A stretch of 64,000 nt of DNA. Source: an uncultured Mucilaginibacter sp. (GTDB taxonomy: Bacteria; Bacteroidota; Bacteroidia; Sphingobacteriales; Sphingobacteriaceae). Shown here one piece after another: positions 59,614 to 64,000 of the stretch. The notes under the pieces were generated by a model. That model had not been told where the DNA came from, ran no database searches, and saw nothing but the letters and a program-made list of their open reading frames with translations. Made by a program: the position numbers and the translations under genes. The first letter of the stretch is position 1, and each line of letters starts with the position of its first letter. The stretch lies in assembly GCF_913773635.1 (NCBI RefSeq), contig NZ_CAJYGQ010000013.1:1-64000 (forward strand), in the 5' to 3' direction.

Positions 59614-61560
59614 ATGGCAAAAAAACAAGAAGCAGAAAAAGAATTGAAATCTAAACAGGCTGAGCTGGAGACAGTTGGTTCTGTAAAAGAGAAAGAAAAC
59701 ATTGAGTCAGAAGCTGATTCAATTTCTATTGATGAAATCAAATCAAAAATCGCAGCAGCACAGGCAGACTTTGACTGGGATGCAGACGACAAAAAATTTG
59801 GTAATTACAGCGATGCTGAGCGCGAAAAATTTGAGCAAATGTACGATGGTACTTTTAACTCAATTAACCAGGGCGAAATCATCACCGGTACTGTAGTAAA
59901 CATCAATAACAAAGACGTGGTATTAAACATCGGTTTCAAATCTGATGGTATGGTATCATTGTCTGAATTCCGTGATATGCCTGATTTGAAAATCGGGGAT
60001 GCTGTTGACGTATTCGTTGAGTCGCAGGAAGATGCTAACGGTCAGTTGGTACTTTCACGCAAACGTGCTAAAACACAAAAATCATGGGAGCGCATTAATG
60101 ATGCATTAACTAACGACGAAATCATCACAGGCTTTGTTAAGAGCCGTACTAAAGGTGGTTTAATTGTTGATATAATGGGCGTTGAAGCCTTCTTACCAGG
60201 TTCACAAATCGATATCAAGCCTATTCGCGATTACGATGTGTACGTTGGTAAAACTATGGAGTTCAAAGTTGTTAAAATCAACCACGAGTTTAAAAACGTA
60301 GTGGTATCACACAAAGTGTTGATTGAAGACGATTTAGAAAACCAAAAAATTGAAATTGTTGCCCGCCTTGAAAAAGGCCAGGTATTGGAAGGTACCGTTA
60401 AAAACATTACTGATTTCGGTGTATTCATCGACCTTGGTGGTGTAGACGGCTTACTTCACATTACTGATATCTCCTGGGGCCGTATTGAGCATCCGAAAGA
60501 AGTATTGGCATTGGATCAGAAGATCAACGTTGTTGTTCTTGACTTTGATGACGAGAAAAAACGTATTGCTCTGGGCTTAAAACAATTAACCCCGCATCCT
60601 TGGCAAAATCTTGACGAAGCTATCCAGGTAGGTTCTAAAGTAAAAGGTAAAATTGTTACCGTTGCTGATTACGGCGCATTCCTTGAAATCACTCCAGGTG
60701 TTGAAGGTTTGATCCACGTATCAGAAATGTCATGGTCACAAAACCTGCGTAACCCTCAGGAATTCCTTAAAGTTGGTGACGAAGTTGAAGCTCAGGTTTT
60801 AACTTTAGACCGCGAGGAGCGCAAAATGAGCTTAGGTATTAAACAATTAACTCCTGATCCATGGCAAAATGCTGCTGAGCGTTACTCTGTAGGTACTCAG
60901 CACGTTGCTACAGTTAAAAACATGACCAACTTTGGTGTGTTTGTTGAACTGGAAGACGGAATTGACGGCTTAATTCACATCTCTGACCTTTCATGGTCTA
61001 AAAAAGTAAATCACCCTAACGAGTTTACTAAAGTAGGCGAAAAATTAGACGTGGTTGTTTTAGAACTTGATGTTGAGAACCGTAAATTAAGCTTAGGCCA
61101 CAAACAACTGGAAGAAAACCCTTGGGATACTTTTGAAACAATCTTCACTGTAGATTCAGTTCATGAAGGTACTGTATTAAAAGTAACTGATAAAGGTGCT
61201 GTTGTAGCTCTTCCTTACGGTGTTGAAGGCTTTGCTCCTACCAAACACTTAGTGAAAGAAGACGGCAAATCTTTAAAAGCTGAAGAAACTGCTGAATTCA
61301 AAATCATTGAGTTTGGAAAAGACAACAAGCGTATCGTTATATCTCACTCTCGTATTTGGGAAGATGTACGTGCAGAAGCCAGAGTTCAAGACTTTGAAAA
61401 CCGCAAAAAAGAAGCGAAAGCTGCTAACAGCGCTGTTAAAAAAGTAAAAGAATCTGTTGAGAAATCAACCCTTGGCGACCTGAGCGTATTAGCTCAATTA
61501 AAAGAGCAGATGGAAGGTGCTGAAAACAAAGCACGCAAATCTAACGAGGATTCTAAATAG
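59614..61560 (+). CDS. rpsA: 30S ribosomal protein S1
   Basis: A 648-residue S1 protein with six S1 (OB-fold) repeats between about residues 80 and 560. Typical repeat segments are GTVVNINNKDVVLNIGFKSD, GTVKNITDFGVFIDLGGVDG and ATVKNMTNFGVFVELEDGID. An acidic N-terminal extension of about 75 residues, with Lys/Glu-rich helix, is Bacteroidota-specific. S1 unfolds mRNA at the ribosome; in a phylum that hardly uses Shine-Dalgarno pairing its role is central. Start is the ATG at 59614; an in-frame TTG upstream lies inside the promoter. A strong terminator follows. Confidence 0.96.
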   Translation: MAKKQEAEKELKSKQAELETVGSVKEKENIESEADSISIDEIKSKIAAAQADFDWDADDKKFGNYSDAEREKFEQMYDGTFNSINQGEIITGTVVNINNKDVVLNIGFKSDGMVSLSEFRDMPDLKIGDAVDVFVESQEDANGQLVLSRKRAKTQKSWERINDALTNDEIITGFVKSRTKGGLIVDIMGVEAFLPGSQIDIKPIRDYDVYVGKTMEFKVVKINHEFKNVVVSHKVLIEDDLENQKIEIVARLEKGQVLEGTVKNITDFGVFIDLGGVDGLLHITDISWGRIEHPKEVLALDQKINVVVLDFDDEKKRIALGLKQLTPHPWQNLDEAIQVGSKVKGKIVTVADYGAFLEITPGVEGLIHVSEMSWSQNLRNPQEFLKVGDEVEAQVLTLDREERKMSLGIKQLTPDPWQNAAERYSVGTQHVATVKNMTNFGVFVELEDGIDGLIHISDLSWSKKVNHPNEFTKVGEKLDVVVLELDVENRKLSLGHKQLEENPWDTFETIFTVDSVHEGTVLKVTDKGAVVALPYGVEGFAPTKHLVKEDGKSLKAEETAEFKIIEFGKDNKRIVISHSRIWEDVRAEARVQDFENRKKEAKAANSAVKKVKESVEKSTLGDLSVLAQLKEQMEGAENKARKSNEDSK

Positions 61561-61581
61561 TCATTAAATTCTCCCTTTTAT

Positions 61582-61611
61582 AAAAGCCTGTGCCTCAAAG
61601 CACAGGCTTTT
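61582..61611 (+). terminator. rpsA terminator
   Basis: Perfect 12-bp arms AAAAGCCTGTGC / complement with 6-nt loop, then T-run. Confidence 0.92.
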
Positions 61612-61737
61612 TTTTGGTATTTTTTTTGCTGTATGTTGTATCAGTAAGCGCTTTTTAATCGTATTATAATAAACTTTAACTCAGTAAATGCGTAATTTTA
61701 CCACGCCTTAACACATTTACTATTATAAGAATATACT

Positions 61738-62313
61738 ATGCCTACAGGGACAAAACTCTACAACCCCCTAACCCAAAAAACGTTTCATGTGTTACACAGC
61801 GCTCAAGATACCGGCGGCGAATACGTGCGTTTTAAATGTGTGGCTAATGCCGAAAGCAAAAAGAAAAGCGGCTTTGTACACATACACCCGTCACAAACAG
61901 AAATTATAACCGTTGAATCGGGAAGTATGATTGCTGTGGTAAACGGTAAGAAAGTTCGGTATGATGCCGGCGAAATGCTCGTTATAAAACCGGGCGATGC
62001 CCACCAATGGTGGAACGCAAGTACAACTCAGGAACTCACTCTAATTACTGAAATCAGACCTGCTCTAAAAACAGAACAGCTGTACAGAACTACATGCGCG
62101 TTTGCGCAGGCAAAGCACAACGATTCGGCAAATGGTCCAAATTTATTGCACCTTGCCGTTATGCTTGATCATTATTCAGACATGTACGTAGTAGCCGGCA
62201 AATGGACACTACTTAAAAAAGCAGCTTTCAAAGTGATGGCTACCATAGGCCGCTTAAAAGGCTACACCGCCGAATTGCCTTACAAACAATTAGCAACCAA
62301 TACCGGCCGGTAA
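61738..62313 (+). CDS. Cupin-domain protein
   Basis: A 191-residue protein with a single cupin barrel (about 20-105). The first cupin motif is HIHPSQTEIITVESG and the second is KPGDAHQWWN, supplying a His/Glu set for a metal ion. The C-terminal half is helical (DHYSDMYVVAGKW) with no further motif. No enzymatic activity can be assigned, as single cupins range from dioxygenases to sensors. It is monocistronic with a long hairpin after it. Confidence 0.83.
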   Translation: MPTGTKLYNPLTQKTFHVLHSAQDTGGEYVRFKCVANAESKKKSGFVHIHPSQTEIITVESGSMIAVVNGKKVRYDAGEMLVIKPGDAHQWWNASTTQELTLITEIRPALKTEQLYRTTCAFAQAKHNDSANGPNLLHLAVMLDHYSDMYVVAGKWTLLKKAAFKVMATIGRLKGYTAELPYKQLATNTGR

Positions 62314-62324
62314 ATGTTTATATG

Positions 62325-62370
62325 ATAACATACAACATGACCGGTTAAGGCACAGCGTGTTGTATGTTAT
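62325..62370 (+). terminator. Long stem-loop after the cupin gene
   Basis: Perfect 13-bp arms ATAACATACAACA (62325-62337) and complement (62358-62370) with a 20-nt loop. A/T-rich, with a weak T-tract; possible terminator or mRNA 3'-end structure. Confidence 0.55.
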
Positions 62371-62399
62371 TAATTATTCTCATTATTGCAGCTAATGCA

Positions 62400-62407
62400 T
62401 ACTTTTG
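62400..62407 (+). promoter_or_regulatory. -7 promoter element of the GT8 gene, 6 nt before ATG
   Basis: TACTTTTG matches TAnnTTTG, 6 nt before the ATG at 62414; an in-frame TTG inside it is excluded as start. Confidence 0.5.
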
Positions 62408-62413
62408 CAACCA

Positions 62414-63313
62414 ATGCCCAATTTGGTTAGTAAGCCTTTGAACACACATTCTATAGCCGTTACGTTTGATGATAACTACATGCAGCATGCCTGCGTTATG
62501 TTGCAGTCACTAAATACTTTTCTGCACAACGATGTTAAGGTATATTGTATATACAACAATCTTAAAGAAAATAACAGGCAACTCCTTAAAAAGCATTTTG
62601 CCGGTAGTCAAATCAAATTAGAGTTTATTGAGTTTGATAAAGCGGTTTTACCGCTGTTACCTATCAAAGAAAATGATCATGTGTCCGAAGCAGCATTTTT
62701 CAGGATATGGTTACCATACTTGCTACCGGAAGAAAAACAGGTGCTGTTTCTAGACACCGATTTAGTCATTAACGGAGATATAAGTCCGCTCCTGCAATTA
62801 GATATATCGGCCTGCGCTTTGGCTGCCATTCCGGATAGTATGAGTGAGGAGAAAAAGGCAACGCTTGGCATACCTCCAACGTCATATTATTTCAACTCAG
62901 GTGTAATGTTAATGAACCTGGTTTATTTCAGGCAACATAAGCTAACACAAAAATTATCAGAATTTATAGCCAACTTCCCGCAATTATGTGAATTTTGGGA
63001 TCAGGATGCATTCAACGGCGTCATCAAAGGCGACTTTTATGTTCTGGAACCAAAGTACAACGCGCAATCCTGGCACTTTGAACAAAATTGTAATGCAGGG
63101 TTTACAGAAGTCGCCACTAATCAAACGATTGTTCATTTTACCGGGGCAGGTCCTAATAAGCCATGGTTGTTTCATAACCAACATCCGCTTAAAAAACTGT
63201 ATTACCATTACCTGGTAAAAACGCCTTTTGCAAATTATATACCTCCTGATATTCCACGTAGCTGGCGGATTTTCAGGGTAATTCGTTTTATGATATACAA
63301 GTATCTGTCATAA
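62414..63313 (+). CDS. GT8-family glycosyltransferase
   Basis: A 299-residue GT-A fold transferase. The sugar-nucleotide/metal DxD motif is DTD at 114-116 (VLFLDTDLVI), with FNSGVMLMNL and WDQDAFNGVI typical of GT8 (LPS glucosyl/galactosyltransferases and glycogenin-like). The final segment KPW and HPLKKLYYHY also match. No membrane helix; the C-terminus is basic and may bind the membrane. Likely a lipopolysaccharide or capsule sugar transferase, though no other cell-surface polysaccharide genes are adjacent. Confidence 0.88.
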   Translation: MPNLVSKPLNTHSIAVTFDDNYMQHACVMLQSLNTFLHNDVKVYCIYNNLKENNRQLLKKHFAGSQIKLEFIEFDKAVLPLLPIKENDHVSEAAFFRIWLPYLLPEEKQVLFLDTDLVINGDISPLLQLDISACALAAIPDSMSEEKKATLGIPPTSYYFNSGVMLMNLVYFRQHKLTQKLSEFIANFPQLCEFWDQDAFNGVIKGDFYVLEPKYNAQSWHFEQNCNAGFTEVATNQTIVHFTGAGPNKPWLFHNQHPLKKLYYHYLVKTPFANYIPPDIPRSWRIFRVIRFMIYKYLS

Positions 63314-63350
63314 GCGCATAATCAATTACCTAATTGCTTATCATTTTTTT

Positions 63351-63358
63351 TACCTTTG
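63351..63358 (+). promoter_or_regulatory. -7 promoter element of pyrR
   Basis: TACCTTTG, 18 nt before the pyrR ATG. An in-frame TTG at 63356 overlaps it and is excluded. Confidence 0.55.
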
Positions 63359-63376
63359 CCCAAATCTACTTCAACG

Positions 63377-63919
63377 ATGCAGAATTTGACGTTGCTTGAT
63401 GGCCCTAAGTTTCAAATTACCATTCAGCGCCTTTGCAGGCAACTGATAGAAAATCATAACGACTTTTCAAACGCTATTTTAATCGGTATTCAGCCAAGGG
63501 GAATTTACCTGGCCCGCAGGGTTGCCGATGAATTGCGTAAGATTTTGAACAAGCCAATTCTTCAGGGCGATTTGGATATTACCTTTTACCGCGATGATTT
63601 TCGCAGGCGTGAAGGCCCGCTGGTACCTAATCAAACTAAAATAGATTTTATTATTGAAGGTAAGAATGTAGTGTTGATGGATGACGTGCTTTGGACAGGC
63701 CGTACCATTAGGGCAGCCATGGACGCCATGCTGGCCTTTGGCCGCCCGGGTAAGGTTGAATTGCTCACCCTGGTTGACCGTAGGTATTCAAGACACATAC
63801 CTGTAACTGCTGACTATACCGGCATTGAGGTGGATTCCATTGCATCACAAAAGGTTGTTGTAAGCTGGAAAGAAACCGATGGCGAAGACAAGATAGTGTT
63901 ACTATCCGAAGAGTTATAA
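63377..63919 (+). CDS. pyrR: Bifunctional pyrimidine regulator / uracil phosphoribosyltransferase PyrR
   Basis: A 180-residue type I phosphoribosyltransferase. The PRPP-binding motif is at about 98-110 (VVLMDDVLWTGRT); segments IGIQPRGIYLARRVADEL and LDITFYRDDFRRR mark the PyrR family. In many bacteria PyrR attenuates the pyr operon by binding its leader RNA and also makes UMP from uracil. No pyr gene is within the window, so its target is not seen; pyrB or others may lie beyond the right edge. Confidence 0.93.
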   Translation: MQNLTLLDGPKFQITIQRLCRQLIENHNDFSNAILIGIQPRGIYLARRVADELRKILNKPILQGDLDITFYRDDFRRREGPLVPNQTKIDFIIEGKNVVLMDDVLWTGRTIRAAMDAMLAFGRPGKVELLTLVDRRYSRHIPVTADYTGIEVDSIASQKVVVSWKETDGEDKIVLLSEEL

Positions 63920-63925
63920 ATGATG

Positions 63926-63943
63926 TCAGATTTCGAAATCTGA
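63926..63943. repeat. 18-bp perfect palindrome after pyrR
   Basis: TCAGATTTCGAAATCTGA is fully self-complementary and starts 7 nt after the pyrR stop. There is no loop or T-run, so it is not a standard terminator; a protein site or a piece of a dispersed repeat is possible. Confidence 0.55.
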
Positions 63944-64000
63944 AGGTAATCTTCTCTCAAAACAACAAGACTTAAGGCACTTCAAGTGCCGGCTAAATAT

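Noticed and set aside
1..64000. CRISPR array, prophage, insertion sequence, tRNA or rRNA genes
   Set aside because: No regularly spaced repeats, integrase, transposase, phage structural genes or RNA-gene signatures were seen.

Overview
The window is chromosomal DNA from a member of the Bacteroidota, most likely family Sphingobacteriaceae (Mucilaginibacter/Pedobacter-like). Several signs point there. A PorP/SprF protein sits beside a very large PKD-repeat protein with a gliding-motility type C-terminus (type IX secretion). There is a GLPGLI-family gene, a SusC/TonB-like outer-membrane protein, a GlmU-like fused enzyme, an S1 protein with a long N-terminal extension, and the futalosine menaquinone route (mqnC). 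Many starts are preceded by the Bacteroidota -7 promoter element TAnnTTTG and almost none by a Shine-Dalgarno sequence. I see no rRNA, tRNA, CRISPR array, prophage or intact transposon.

Layout. 1-7.9 kb is an envelope and stress region. It holds a cut-off lipoprotein, a Crp/Fnr regulator with a SugE/Gdx exporter, an ECF sigma factor overlapping a membrane-anchored trypsin-like protease, four small lipoproteins rich in D-S/T-A repeats, a PA2169-type four-helix protein, a 55-residue lipoprotein-like peptide, and an exported esterase. 7.9-16.5 kb has a tandem ABC ATPase, mqnC, two exported ferritin-like proteins, scpB, an acetyltransferase, an XRE regulator and mpl. 16.7-21.2 kb has an Rrf2 regulator with an oxidoreductase target, then prmA, tpiA, a GlmU-like gene and rpmE2. 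21.5-29.6 kb has iscS-iscU-iscA, DUF2625, a long-chain acyl-CoA ligase, ywbE, a DUF4397 lipoprotein and lysS. 30-35.7 kb has ung, an Lrp regulator, mntR-mntH (the transporter fused to a UspA domain), smpB and pcm. 35.8-40.5 kb is the type IX secretion pair. 40.7-51.1 kb has two TetA-like MFS pumps, a GH13 amylase, a penicillin acylase, a SYLF protein, a LuxE-like protein, a PH/SHOCT protein and a MarR-like protein. 51.3-56.1 kb has the GLPGLI/outer-membrane pair and a RES-Xre toxin-antitoxin pair. 56.1-64 kb has tyrS, a class IV aminotransferase, rpsA, a cupin, a GT8 glycosyltransferase and pyrR.

Regulation that can be read directly. Many genes have the -7 element only 3-6 nt before the ATG, which implies leaderless transcripts. 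Palindromic operator candidates lie in the promoters of the Rrf2 gene and its neighbour (matched 8-7-8 sites), of mntR (7-2-7) and of the GLPGLI operon (two adjacent palindromes over the promoter). Strong hairpin terminators close most transcription units. One of them, after rpmE2, shares its T-tract with the -7 element of the next gene.

Most genes are recognisable housekeeping or common Bacteroidota accessory genes. The least explained items are the sigma factor with its one-piece anti-sigma-like/protease partner, the neighbouring repeat lipoproteins, the doubly operated GLPGLI promoter, the rpsA leader, and a family of semi-palindromic intergenic repeats.
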